Origin: Leptolyngbya sp. SIO1E4
GTDB taxonomy: Bacteria; Cyanobacteriota; Cyanobacteriia; Phormidesmidales; Phormidesmidaceae
Assembly (NCBI GenBank): GCA_010672825.2
Contig: JAAHFU020000001.1
Location: forward strand, 2,356,001-2,420,000
Length of the DNA stretch: 64,000 nt
Direction of reading: 5' to 3'
Positions 37,241 to 46,201 of this stretch are shown here, piece by piece. Every line of letters starts with the position of its first letter. The first letter of the stretch is position 1. The notes under the pieces are model-generated. The model was not told where the DNA came from, searched no databases, and worked only from the letters and a program-made list of their open reading frames with translations. Both the position numbers and the translations under genes were made by a program.

Positions 37241-38893
37241 ATGTTTGATTGGCATTCTGTTCCAAATCTCGATTCTATGTACTTTCCCTTATTTTTGACG
37301 GAGACAGCGCTGAATGATCCCTTTATTGAAGAAGGGCTCCGTAAGTTTTTGCTGGTTCTGTCGGTGTCTTTGGGGGTCGCGACGCTCTCTAGAGCCTTGA
37401 GTTGGTTACGCAACATTCCCTACACGTTGCTGCTGTTGCTGGTTGGCCTGGGGCTCGCAACCCTAGACGTCCGCTTAATTAACCTGTCTCCAGAGTTGAT
37501 TCTCTTCATTTTCTTGCCACCTCTGCTGTTTGAAGCAGCTTGGAACATTAAGTGGTCAAACCTGAAACGAGATTGGTTGCCGATTTGCTTATTTGCCATT
37601 GTCGGCGTTGTGATTTGTATTGGAGGGTTGTTTCTAGGGTTGCAGCAGTTTGCTGGGGCCTCTTTAGCGACGGCATTATTGGTTGGGGCAGGGTTATCGG
37701 CTACTGACCCGGTGTCAGTGGTCGCGCTCTTTAGAGAACTGGGCGTCGATAAGCGTCTGACTACTCTTATGGAGGGAGAAAGCCTCTTCAATGACGGTGT
37801 TGCTGTGGTTGCTTATAACTTGCTGTTGGGGCTGGCATTGGGGATCGAGCAGTTCGATATCCCTGTTACCATCTCCCAATTTCTAGTATTTGTTGGCATT
37901 GGGGTCAGTGTGGGGGGCCTCATTGGGTTTGGCATTTCCTTTTTGACGCAACGATTTGATCTGCCTCTGGTTGAGCAATCCCTGACGTTAGTGTCTGCCT
38001 ATGGAACTTATCTCGTTGCAGAAGAATTGGGGGGATCAGGGGTGATTGCCGTTGTCACCACAGGGCTGATTCTTGGGAATCTCGGATCTCGCATTGGTAT
38101 GAGCCCCCGTACCCGGCTGTCAGTGTCCGAGTTCTGGGAGTTTGTGGCATTCTTTGTCAACTCCATTGTGTTTTTATTGATTGGGGATCAGGTCATCTTT
38201 GATGGATTGATTGACAACATCGACATGATTCTGGTGGCCATTTTGGTCATGATTTTGGCGCGGGCGATCAGTATCTTTAGCTTAAGTACACTTAGCAATT
38301 GGTGGGAGCGTTCAGATATTAGCTGGCAAAGTCAGGTGGTGTTGTGGTGGGGAGGATTACGAGGCTCCGTGTCAGTGGCCTTAGCATTAAGTGTGCCTGA
38401 GACGTTGCCCCAGCGAGAAGAAATTATCTCTATTATTTTCGGGGTCATGTTGTTTACCCTGATCGTTCAAGGCCTGACAACGAAGCCTTTATTAGAGACC
38501 TTAAACTTACTAGGCGATCAACCCCTGCGCCAAAATTTCATTCAGAAAATTGCCCGGCGAGTGGCACTCAATCGCGTGATTGAAGAACTCCAAGAAATTA
38601 AGAGTCGGAATGCAATTGATGCTGAGTATTGTGATTATCAAATTGCCCTGGTAGAAGGCCAACTTGAGGAAATTCAAGAACAAGTAAGAGTGCAACAGCG
38701 AGATCACCCTGAACTGGCAGCGCTGTTGATTAATCAGGTCAACGAAAGCCTGATCGCGATCGAAGCAGATACCTATGCGGAGTTTATTCGTGCAGGATAT
38801 CTGAAGGAAGAAATCTCGCCTCTTTTGGAATCCTTGCTGGAGCAACAGAAAGAACGGGAGGAACGAGAGGAAAAGGTGGAAGAATTGGCCTGA
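37241..38893 (+). CDS. CPA1-family Na+/H+ antiporter (NhaP-like)
   Basis: Membrane antiporter exchanging sodium for protons, important for salt and pH tolerance. The 550-residue protein has about twelve membrane spans and the CPA1 core: the ion-site motif GLSATDPVSVVALFRELG and the following MEGESLFNDGVAVV. The C-terminal cytoplasmic tail of about 120 residues is helical and strongly acidic/basic (LESLLEQQKEREEREEKVEELA), as in relatives where it regulates activity. The first ATG is used; a second at residue 13 is possible. It lies 90 bases after recN on the same strand but has no functional link to it. Confidence 0.92.
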   Translation: MFDWHSVPNLDSMYFPLFLTETALNDPFIEEGLRKFLLVLSVSLGVATLSRALSWLRNIPYTLLLLLVGLGLATLDVRLINLSPELILFIFLPPLLFEAAWNIKWSNLKRDWLPICLFAIVGVVICIGGLFLGLQQFAGASLATALLVGAGLSATDPVSVVALFRELGVDKRLTTLMEGESLFNDGVAVVAYNLLLGLALGIEQFDIPVTISQFLVFVGIGVSVGGLIGFGISFLTQRFDLPLVEQSLTLVSAYGTYLVAEELGGSGVIAVVTTGLILGNLGSRIGMSPRTRLSVSEFWEFVAFFVNSIVFLLIGDQVIFDGLIDNIDMILVAILVMILARAISIFSLSTLSNWWERSDISWQSQVVLWWGGLRGSVSVALALSVPETLPQREEIISIIFGVMLFTLIVQGLTTKPLLETLNLLGDQPLRQNFIQKIARRVALNRVIEELQEIKSRNAIDAEYCDYQIALVEGQLEEIQEQVRVQQRDHPELAALLINQVNESLIAIEADTYAEFIRAGYLKEEISPLLESLLEQQKEREEREEKVEELA

Positions 38894-38934
38894 TACTTAA
38901 CCTCCCATACTTAACCTCCCATACTTAACGTCCC
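38893..38934. repeat. 14-bp tandem repeat, three copies
   Basis: ATACTTAACCTCCC, ATACTTAACCTCCC, ATACTTAACGTCCC stand head to tail, from the antiporter stop codon into the last codons of the convergent kinase gene. The array fills the entire space between two convergent genes and includes the kinase stop codon. Confidence 0.85.
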
Positions 38935-40859
38935 AATTTGTTCCGTATTTGTTGACGTAGGCTCTGAGCATCCGCGTAGTTGGGGTTTAAGGCAATTGCC
39001 TGATCGATGGATGCAATGGCCTCATCAAAGCGCCGCAAATTCCACAGTGCGGCTCCTCGGTTACTCCAGGCTTCTGCTAAGTCGGCCTGAATCTCAATGG
39101 CTCGATCAAATGAATTCAGGGCTTCCTCAGGCCGCTTTAACTGCATGAGTGCGGTTCCTCGATTATTCCAGGCTTCTGCTAAGTCGGGCTGCAGGTCAAT
39201 TGCCTGGTCAAAGAGTGTTAACGCTTCTCCATGGCGCTGCTGCTGCTGTAGGGCAACCCCCTTGCTGGAGAAAGGTCTGGGATCATTCCCGTCTAACGCG
39301 ATCGCCTGATCACAGGCTGCCAGCGCTAATTCTGCTTGCTGGAGCTGGTTCAAACTGTAGCAGCGTCCCCAGTGGGCGGTGGCAGATTCTGGGTGATGTG
39401 CGATCGCCTGGTCATATATGTCCAGAGCTTGCTGATGCTGATTGCCTTTCCGCAGCTCTTCGGCCTGTTTTAGAAGGTCGGTTGCAGTTGGAGATGCCTC
39501 TGCAGGGGGGGCTGCGTCTGCAGGATCAGCGGTTTCGGCAGGATCGGCTGCTTCGGCAGGTGATGGGGCCTCCTCTTCAGAGGGTGACGGAGCCTCCGCA
39601 GAAGAGGGGATGGCCACGACCGGAGTCTCAGGGTGTAAAAATGAGAAGGACTTGACCATAAATAGCAGCGCTCCTAAACCAATCAGCCCTGCCAACAGCC
39701 ACCGCCGCCGCTCGGGTAGCCCCTGCAGCACCGATGCAACAGCCAGCGTTGAGCCTTTGGGTTTTTGGGAAGTGCTGAACTCTCGGGTTGGAGAGCGTCC
39801 CCCAGCTGCTAACGTCGCTTCGCTGAGATGGTAAGGCTTGGTCAGGGTTTGCCCAGACTGGGCTGATGCTGAATTTTCAACCGCCAAAGTAGAATCGTAG
39901 GCACCATCAAATTCTTGAGTTGGGAACGGTATATCCGGGGGACTTAGCGGAGCTGTCCCAGGCAAGTACCAGCGCTCGGGGATCTTTGCTTGCAGCTCTG
40001 AGGGCAGTTCTTGTAATGCTGCTAGCGCTTTGGCAGCCGTTGGGTAGCGAGCTCGAAAGTCGTAGCACACCATGCGATCAAGCACTTCAGCAAACGCTTC
40101 ATCGACCATCGGGGCATCTGTACGCCAGTCAAGCTCACTCGTGTGGGGATCTTGGCCCAAGTGTTTAGGCTGAACACCGGTTAATGCCTGAATACCGATA
40201 ACACCTACCGCGTATACATCACTACTGAAATGAGGGGTGCCTCCGAGTTGCTCATTCGGCATGTAGCCCTGGGTGCCAATGGAAATCGTTAAATTGGTAC
40301 GGCCAGTTTGAGGATTAAAGAACTGGGTGTTGACTTGTTTAACGGCCCCAAAATCAATGAGAACAATGCGGCCATCGTGACGGCGGCAAAGCAGGTTGGA
40401 AGGTTTGATGTCGCGGTGGATTACATTCTGCTCATGGACAAAGGCCAAAACCTGAAACATGTCTTGCAGAAAAGCAATCACTCGCCCCTGCGACCAAGGT
40501 TCTCCATTGGCTAACACCTGATTGAGCGGTTCTCCGTCAATATATTCCTGGGCGAGATAAAACTCCTGATCTTCCTCAAAGTGGGCCATGAGGCGAGGAA
40601 TTTGGTCGTGATTGCCCAATGCGTATAGTACTTTTGCCTCTGTATCAAAAAGGCGTTGGGCGGTTTTTAGGCTGGCTTCATCGCTGACCTGCGGCTTGAA
40701 CTGTTTAATCACGCAGATAGGATGGCCAGGTAAATGGAAATCTTGCGCTAAAAAGGTTTGGCCAAATCCCCCTTTTCCCAGCTGCTGAATAATCTGGTAT
40801 CTGCCGCCGAGGGGGGTATCTGACGGCTTTACTGGCAACTGTTTTAAGAAATTCAACAC
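38925..40859 (-). CDS. Ser/Thr protein kinase with TPR tail
   Basis: Pkn2-like kinase of 644 residues. The kinase domain (about 20-285) is complete: GKGGFG loop (29-34), ATP-binding K52, catalytic HRDIKPSN (148-155) and DFG (169-171), with an activation loop TISIGTQGYMPNEQ. A single membrane span (RRRWLLAGLIGLGALLFMV, about 388-406) follows, then a Pro/Glu/Ala-rich tether and four TPR units (QALDIYDQAIAHHPESATAHWG, ...AWNNRGTALMQLKRPEEAL). TPRs imply extracytoplasmic or lumenal protein binding as the sensing part. It is a paralogue of the next kinase upstream, with catalytic motifs at identical residue numbers. Confidence 0.95.
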   Translation of the reverse strand: MLNFLKQLPVKPSDTPLGGRYQIIQQLGKGGFGQTFLAQDFHLPGHPICVIKQFKPQVSDEASLKTAQRLFDTEAKVLYALGNHDQIPRLMAHFEEDQEFYLAQEYIDGEPLNQVLANGEPWSQGRVIAFLQDMFQVLAFVHEQNVIHRDIKPSNLLCRRHDGRIVLIDFGAVKQVNTQFFNPQTGRTNLTISIGTQGYMPNEQLGGTPHFSSDVYAVGVIGIQALTGVQPKHLGQDPHTSELDWRTDAPMVDEAFAEVLDRMVCYDFRARYPTAAKALAALQELPSELQAKIPERWYLPGTAPLSPPDIPFPTQEFDGAYDSTLAVENSASAQSGQTLTKPYHLSEATLAAGGRSPTREFSTSQKPKGSTLAVASVLQGLPERRRWLLAGLIGLGALLFMVKSFSFLHPETPVVAIPSSAEAPSPSEEEAPSPAEAADPAETADPADAAPPAEASPTATDLLKQAEELRKGNQHQQALDIYDQAIAHHPESATAHWGRCYSLNQLQQAELALAACDQAIALDGNDPRPFSSKGVALQQQQRHGEALTLFDQAIDLQPDLAEAWNNRGTALMQLKRPEEALNSFDRAIEIQADLAEAWSNRGAALWNLRRFDEAIASIDQAIALNPNYADAQSLRQQIRNKLGR

Positions 40860-41335
40860 GCCTCAACCTACATGGGAAAGGGACTCATAATTCCAACAAT
40901 CACTGTGGATGCAGATGCCCTACTCATCCTCAGCCCTGAAATGACTCACATCGTCTGAGAGGTTTAGGGCAAGATCCCCTGGTGGCTCTGCCTAGGGCCT
41001 TAGCCACCACTGCGGTTAAGAGATTCATTAAGACATTTAGGGATAGTCAGAATCTCCCTTTGACGGCGTTCGGGCATGTTCTGAGAACATGGGGACGACG
41101 TTAGATGAATGGTCTAAACTGGCTGGCAAGGGGCTACTTTAACCGCGTGACGAATGAGTCTTCGGTATGCCAAGACGGTGCTTTTGAGGAGATGTTCCTA
41201 GGCCACGATGCATCGGGCTTTACGATGAACACGTTACCGTTTGATCTGGAAGGTATTGTGAAATTACTGCGTCTCCGTGTCCTTGGTGTGGGTGCTTCTA
41301 CCCAAACGTCAGGAGCCTGAAATCCAGACGCCCGG
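40860..41335. other. Spacer between two kinase genes, with operator-like palindrome
   Basis: 476 bases. The plus-strand 71-codon frame at 41105-41320 has no recognisable product and is not called. The 17-base palindrome at 41075-41091 is listed separately. No terminator for the upstream kinase is evident. Confidence 0.45.
41075..41091. promoter_or_regulatory. 17-bp perfect palindrome
   Basis: CATGTTCT-G-AGAACATG is perfectly symmetrical around one base. It lies about 215 bases upstream of the TPR-kinase start. The form is typical of a dimeric regulator site, but I cannot assign the protein. Confidence 0.5.
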
Positions 41336-43150
41336 CTATCGAGCTTGAATTACGCGGACAAAGGCTGACGCCACAATCCTCGGCTGGCCGTTGATGAGCT
41401 GCACTGTGAAAGTGCGTTCCTCCTGTTGGGTAGAGCCGTCGCTGTAGACATAGGTATTTTGTCCCAATAACTCCAGGGTGTTTGCCGTTTGGGTCGTAAC
41501 CTGCAAATTGTCCACAGAGACCTGCTGAAACTGCTGGAAGAAATTAGGGTCAAACTGTTGGGCTAAATCACCCGCGGATAGGGCTTGGGCAGCGTCCCAT
41601 GACTGATTCGACACGTGGCTATAAAAGGCTGAAACAGTGGTTTGGGCGGTGTCTGGCGTCAGGGCACCGTCGGCTTCGCCACCGATGAAAGTATCTTCAG
41701 ATTGTGAAGTAGCAGGTGCTTCTGCCGGGGACGGCGAGATAGCTTCAGGGGCAGATTCCGGGGAGAGGGTTTCTGAGAGCGGCGGCGAGATGGGGGCTGC
41801 TTCTGGCGAGAGGGATTCATCTGAAATCTCAGGGGCTGGAGCGGCGGCTGTATTCGGTAAAGGCGTCTCGTTAGCGGGAGGAGCGGCTCCGTCTGGGGCG
41901 GTCGTGGCAGTGTCAATGGTAGGGGCAGATGTGCAAGCCCGCCAGGTGAGCAGCCCCATTCCAAAAACGGCGACGATCGCCACCATGGCTGCAGGTAAAG
42001 CGCGCTTCCGGGGCGGCGCTGGTGGCCGCACCATTTCAGTGGCCATAGAGCTTTTGGTTGTCCTACTGGAGGCCGCCACGGGCGCGTGGGGATGTCGCCC
42101 TAGAACGGGAACCGTCTGGCTCGTGTGTGAGGCAGGAAAGGGGGGGGAGGATGCGGGAGGGGCTGGTGTAGGAGCTGGCGTGGGTGTGGGTGCGGGCGCA
42201 TAGGCCTGGGGCGATCGCTGAGGAGATTGGGGAGAAGGGGGGCCCAGATCTACCTTTACTGCCGTCAAGGGTGGGATGAATCGGGCCAGCTCATAGGGGA
42301 GCGTTTGAAGCGCAGATAGGACTTCCCCTGCTGCGGCATACCGTTCTCGGTGGTCATATCGCACCATGTAATCTAGCAGGGCGATCAGGTTGGGATTGGC
42401 CTGCGGCGCGTAGACGTGCCAATCAATTTCGTTCGTGTAAGGATCCAGGGGAAGCTTTTTAGGGTGGCGTCCTGTCAGCGCTTGAATACCCATGATGCCA
42501 ACAGCGTAGACATCGCTACTGAACTGAGGTCGACCTGCCCGTTGCTCATTGGGCATGTAGCCTTGGGTGCCAATGGAAATGGTATGGCTAATGCCAGGAT
42601 CGGCAGTTGCTAGCTGGGTGCTAGCCTGTTTCACGGCACCAAAATCAATGAGCACAATCCGGTTGTCTTTGCTGCGGCGAATCAGATTGGAGGGTTTCAG
42701 ATCCCGATGAATGACCCGGTGCCCATGGACAAAGGCTAAGGTTCCTAAGATATCGCCGAGAAACGCCACCACATTCTCGTCTCCCCAAGGCGTGGCTGGG
42801 GCAAATTCTTCGGTTAGGGAATGGCCTTCGATAAATTCCTGGGCCAGATAAAATTCTTTACTGTCCTCAAAGTGAGCCAACAGCTGTGGAATTTGAGGGT
42901 GGGAGCCTAACTCGTATAACACTTGAGCTTCTGTATCGAAGAGCCGCCGGGCGACTTGTAGCCCTTGGGTGCCACTGACCTGAGGCTTGAGCTGTTTGAC
43001 AACACACACGGGTTGCCCCGGCAGGTGCAAATCTTGGGCGTAGAACGTTTGGCCAAAGCCACCGGCCCCCAACTGCTGAATAATTTTGTAGCGTCCTCCC
43101 AGAGGTTGATCTGATCCTGGTCGGAGAGACCGAAGAAAATTCAGTTCCAT
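41336..43150 (-). CDS. Ser/Thr protein kinase with membrane span and C-terminal NTF2-like domain
   Basis: 604-residue kinase, complete catalytic domain with K52, HRDLKPSN (148-155) and DFG (169-171), the same numbering as its neighbour, so the pair arose by duplication. After the kinase come a Pro/Ala/Thr repeat region (PAPTPTPAPTPAPPAS), a membrane span (ALPAAMVAIVAVFGMGLLTW), a second Pro/Glu/Ser-rich linker and a C-terminal domain of about 100 residues (AVSAFYS-type start: TVSAFYSHVSNQSWDAAQAL, ending RIVASAFVRVIQAR) resembling NTF2-like/ARC6-type folds. It probably senses something outside the cytoplasm. It is 159 bases downstream of the channel gene on the same strand. Confidence 0.94.
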   Translation of the reverse strand: MELNFLRSLRPGSDQPLGGRYKIIQQLGAGGFGQTFYAQDLHLPGQPVCVVKQLKPQVSGTQGLQVARRLFDTEAQVLYELGSHPQIPQLLAHFEDSKEFYLAQEFIEGHSLTEEFAPATPWGDENVVAFLGDILGTLAFVHGHRVIHRDLKPSNLIRRSKDNRIVLIDFGAVKQASTQLATADPGISHTISIGTQGYMPNEQRAGRPQFSSDVYAVGIMGIQALTGRHPKKLPLDPYTNEIDWHVYAPQANPNLIALLDYMVRYDHRERYAAAGEVLSALQTLPYELARFIPPLTAVKVDLGPPSPQSPQRSPQAYAPAPTPTPAPTPAPPASSPPFPASHTSQTVPVLGRHPHAPVAASSRTTKSSMATEMVRPPAPPRKRALPAAMVAIVAVFGMGLLTWRACTSAPTIDTATTAPDGAAPPANETPLPNTAAAPAPEISDESLSPEAAPISPPLSETLSPESAPEAISPSPAEAPATSQSEDTFIGGEADGALTPDTAQTTVSAFYSHVSNQSWDAAQALSAGDLAQQFDPNFFQQFQQVSVDNLQVTTQTANTLELLGQNTYVYSDGSTQQEERTFTVQLINGQPRIVASAFVRVIQAR

Positions 43151-43309
43151 AAGAGAACTCCACGCAAAAACTGCCTCACTGTACGGGTGGATTGGGTTAA
43201 GCGCTTCTCAGTTACATCAATGATCTACTCCATCAGTGATCTACAGAGAACCGTTGCCTGCAAAATTCACCCTACCCCTTGGATCCTGTTTTCGTTCTGT
43301 GCTTAAGCG

Positions 43310-45487
43310 CTATGGTAACCCTATCTCAGTGATATCTTCATTTAATGTCATTGACTCTGACCTGGAGGCATGATCTGGGGTCAGATCAGCAGAGCGATCT
43401 CGATAAAATTGATAAAAATCGTCTCCTGCTTCAAAGTCTTGGGTGTGCATAACGCCATGAATCAGCCCTTTTTGGAGGAGCCATTGACCCACTAAAATAG
43501 CGCCTTCTCGCGTGTAGTCTCGCTGTTTTACCAGCCACTCTACCGCTGCTGACCCTGTAAAACAAGCTGAATAGACGTTGGACTCGTCATGATAGTCGTG
43601 CACGTCAACACCCTCTTCTCCCTGCATGGCTTCAGCAAGCGCTTCTAAATCGAGATTGGCCAAGATGTCGGCAGCAGGCGAGGTTATCTGTGATCGGGCC
43701 TCAGCGGGTTTTGCTAGAGGGGTAACCGTGGGTGGCTGGGGCGAGGGTGAGGGTGAATGGGTGAAATGAGCCGTGGAGACGCCCATTATCCGATGCTTGA
43801 GGAGGCCAACAAGTTCGTCTAACTGTGGCGATCGCAAGTGTAAGTCTCTTTGAGGAAAGGGAATCTCAATACCGTACCGGCGGAGACTGGCCTCGATTTC
43901 ATAGTTCAAATCGCTCCTCACGCGAAATTGCTTGCGTGGCTCTCCCGTCCAGACCATCAGTTCAAAATTCAGCGAACTTTCTCCAAAGCCCTGAAACCAG
44001 ACCTCTGGCTCCGGCCGCAGCAATACTTCGGGATGCCGCCTGATGGCTTCTAATAGGGCTGTTTTAACCAACGCAATATCGGAGCCATAGGCCACACCAA
44101 CGGGCACCCGCAAACGAGACACGGGGCTGCCGTGGCTCCAGTTGATGACCTCGCTCTCTAAAAATCGGGAGTTAGGAACGATAATTGTGACCTGATCTAG
44201 GGTGCAAATTTCAGTGCTGCGGGCTCCGACCCGTTTCACAATACCCACTAACTCGCCAACATTGACGAAATCGCCGACCTGGATAGGGCGCTCCAGGGTA
44301 ATGATGAAGCCACTGATGAAATTATTGGTGATATTCTGTACGCCAAAACCAATTCCAACCCCCAGTACGCTTGCCAAGATCGCTAGGGAGCTAGCATCAA
44401 TCCCCCAGATTTGCAGCAAAATAATCGCCCCTAAAAAGATCAGGGCGTACTGGATTAAAACGCTGAGGATATCTTGAATGCGCTGATCGACCCTGGCTCG
44501 GCTCAGAACGTAGATCCGAAAGAGCTGGGCGATTGCGTTGGCCACGAACCAAAGCCCCACGGTCAACCCCAGCAAGAGCAGCAGCTCTAGTGCCGAGTAG
44601 CGATCGCCCCCTAAATCAAAAATCTTGGCCGTCAGAAAATTAGAAATGGTGTAGCGCCAGCTGCGGGCCTGAGGAAAAATATCTGTAACGTAAAGAAAAA
44701 CGGTAAGCCATAGCCCGACCTTGAGGCCCAGTAACGCTAACTGCCAAAACAGCCTGATCGGTTTTTCCCATTCGGTGAAGGGGTTGGCGGTGTACTCAAG
44801 CCAGCGGTTCAAATATCGGGAGCCCAAGCGCCCCACAATCCGCAGTATCAGGTGAATCGCGATCGCACCCCCCAGCAGAATCAGGCTGTAGAGGGTCGCT
44901 TGACGAAGATAGCTGGGGGTGCGTTCGAGTTGTCCCTGACGGAGAGCGGCCTCGAGTTCCTCGGCCCAAAGCTGCGCTTGTCGCTTGGGCTGACGCCCTG
45001 GCGTAATCACATCGGCTCGCGTAATCGTGACCAGAATTTCTTCACTATGCTGGCTCTGAAGATAAACCAGAGCATCGCTTTGCACGACCTTGACGACTGT
45101 CGGGTCAGTTAACTGCACCTCCTGCTTAAGCTCATTATTAATTTGGCGAGCCCGCTCCGCTGCCGTTAAATTCTCTGTCCCATTGATGGCAAAAACAGTG
45201 CGACCATCCACCACAATCGAGGCCTCGCCAACCGCAGTCTCCCCAACCGCAGTCTCCCCAACCGCAGCTTCCCTATTAGGAGCGGGCGGGGTGAACTGGG
45301 ATTGGGCGGGTTGCGACCCTAACCCCCAGGTCAAACAGGTCAAAACCAACAGGGCCAAGCATAGCCCGCCCCATTGCAGTAGCCGACGGGGCCAGCGCTT
45401 AAACCTACGTCGTCGTGGTGAGGATTTCAAGGGGCCCAACCTCTGCGCCAAAGTTCTCGATAGACGATTCAGGAGATGGAGGCTCAA
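43310..45487 (-). CDS. MscS-family mechanosensitive channel fused to C-terminal DEP domain
   Basis: 725-residue membrane channel. After an N-terminal basic segment and signal/anchor span (about 38-54) comes a periplasmic part with a short AVGET repeat (74-88). Membrane spans near 200-218, 245-268 and 300-322 lead to the MscS pore and beta domain (340-555; QYALIFLGAIILLQIWGIDASSLAIL broken here as QYALIFLGAIILL..., ASVLGVGIGFGVQN, PIQVGDFVNVGELVG). After a Pro linker, residues 625-697 form a DEP domain (SACFTGSAAVEWLV, ILVGQWLLQKGLIHGV, FYQFYRD). DEP domains bind membranes or signalling partners, so gating may be coupled to signalling. The 5' end overlaps the FHA gene by about 83 bases. A TTG at 45430 with AGAGG upstream is a possible alternative start. 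Confidence 0.9.
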   Translation of the reverse strand: MSLHLLNRLSRTLAQRLGPLKSSPRRRRFKRWPRRLLQWGGLCLALLVLTCLTWGLGSQPAQSQFTPPAPNREAAVGETAVGETAVGEASIVVDGRTVFAINGTENLTAAERARQINNELKQEVQLTDPTVVKVVQSDALVYLQSQHSEEILVTITRADVITPGRQPKRQAQLWAEELEAALRQGQLERTPSYLRQATLYSLILLGGAIAIHLILRIVGRLGSRYLNRWLEYTANPFTEWEKPIRLFWQLALLGLKVGLWLTVFLYVTDIFPQARSWRYTISNFLTAKIFDLGGDRYSALELLLLLGLTVGLWFVANAIAQLFRIYVLSRARVDQRIQDILSVLIQYALIFLGAIILLQIWGIDASSLAILASVLGVGIGFGVQNITNNFISGFIITLERPIQVGDFVNVGELVGIVKRVGARSTEICTLDQVTIIVPNSRFLESEVINWSHGSPVSRLRVPVGVAYGSDIALVKTALLEAIRRHPEVLLRPEPEVWFQGFGESSLNFELMVWTGEPRKQFRVRSDLNYEIEASLRRYGIEIPFPQRDLHLRSPQLDELVGLLKHRIMGVSTAHFTHSPSPSPQPPTVTPLAKPAEARSQITSPAADILANLDLEALAEAMQGEEGVDVHDYHDESNVYSACFTGSAAVEWLVKQRDYTREGAILVGQWLLQKGLIHGVMHTQDFEAGDDFYQFYRDRSADLTPDHASRSESMTLNEDITEIGLP
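45227..45271. repeat. 15-bp in-frame tandem repeat in channel gene
   Basis: Three near-identical 15-base units (plus-strand core CCAACCGCAGTCTC) encode AVGET-AVGET-AVGEA in the periplasmic segment of the channel. The period is a multiple of three, so copy number can vary without breaking the frame. Confidence 0.8.
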
Positions 45488-46007
45488 CCTGAGGGCGAGC
45501 TTGGTCGAGTAAGGCCCGCGCTGCGGCCCATAGCCCCAATCCCATCAACAAGAGAATGCCACCTCCAACCAGCCAAACCAAGATAGTGTTGGGATTAGCC
45601 CCTGTCCCCGGTTTAGCGAGGTGACTCCGATCCTGATTCAATTCGGTGGCGTCCGCTTCGCCATCATTCACAACGGCTGCGGTAATTTTGAAGGGGCCAA
45701 TTCTGAGGGTATCTTTGGGTGTAAAAATTTGCCCATCTTGTCGGATGGGTCGTCCATTGAGAAAGGTTCCATTGGCACTTTTGTCAGTGATATGAAGCTG
45801 TCGATTGACAACAGTCACTAAGGCGTGCCAGCGAGAAACCTGTTTATGAACCAGTTCCAAATGAGAGACGGGTTGATTGCCCAACTGTTCTGGCATTCTG
45901 GCTGATTCGCGTCCAATGGCAATGGGCGCTTGAAGGGAAGAACGATGGGATTGTCCTGTTACAGGATCCTCCCAACTCAGTTGGATAACGACAGGCTCAC
46001 CTGACAT
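45405..46007 (-). CDS. FHA-domain protein with C-terminal membrane span
   Basis: About 200 residues. The N-terminal FHA domain, a phospho-threonine reader, shows IAIGRESA, SRWHALV and KSANGTFLNGRPI, the core phosphopeptide-binding residues (GR, SxxH, NG). A charged linker leads to one membrane span (NTILVWLVGGGILLLMGLGLW) and a short acidic tail. ATG 46007 is chosen: AGGAG lies five bases upstream. Its 3' end overlaps the start of the DEP-channel gene, so the two are almost certainly co-transcribed and perhaps translationally coupled. The natural reading is that it docks phosphorylated partners, possibly of the nearby kinases, at the membrane. Confidence 0.9.
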   Translation of the reverse strand: MSGEPVVIQLSWEDPVTGQSHRSSLQAPIAIGRESARMPEQLGNQPVSHLELVHKQVSRWHALVTVVNRQLHITDKSANGTFLNGRPIRQDGQIFTPKDTLRIGPFKITAAVVNDGEADATELNQDRSHLAKPGTGANPNTILVWLVGGGILLLMGLGLWAAARALLDQARPQVEPPSPESSIENFGAEVGPLEILTTTT

Positions 46008-46201
46008 AGGCACTCCTGCTACAGCAGAACATCGGAAGTTTTCACTCAGACTTTAACCCAACCGCTGTCGAGGTTGTCAAATGGGTCATGCCCGACGTCC
46101 TGAGCCATGATCCCGACTCATCAGCGCGTCACCACACCTCAAGCAGCCCTACAGTGGGGAACCTTATTATGCCAAGGCACAGACCTCCCCGCAGCAAGAA
46201 A

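Noticed and set aside
41105-41320. 71-codon plus-strand frame between the kinase genes
   Set aside because: No homology is evident, and it is antisense to the surrounding operon direction; probably chance.
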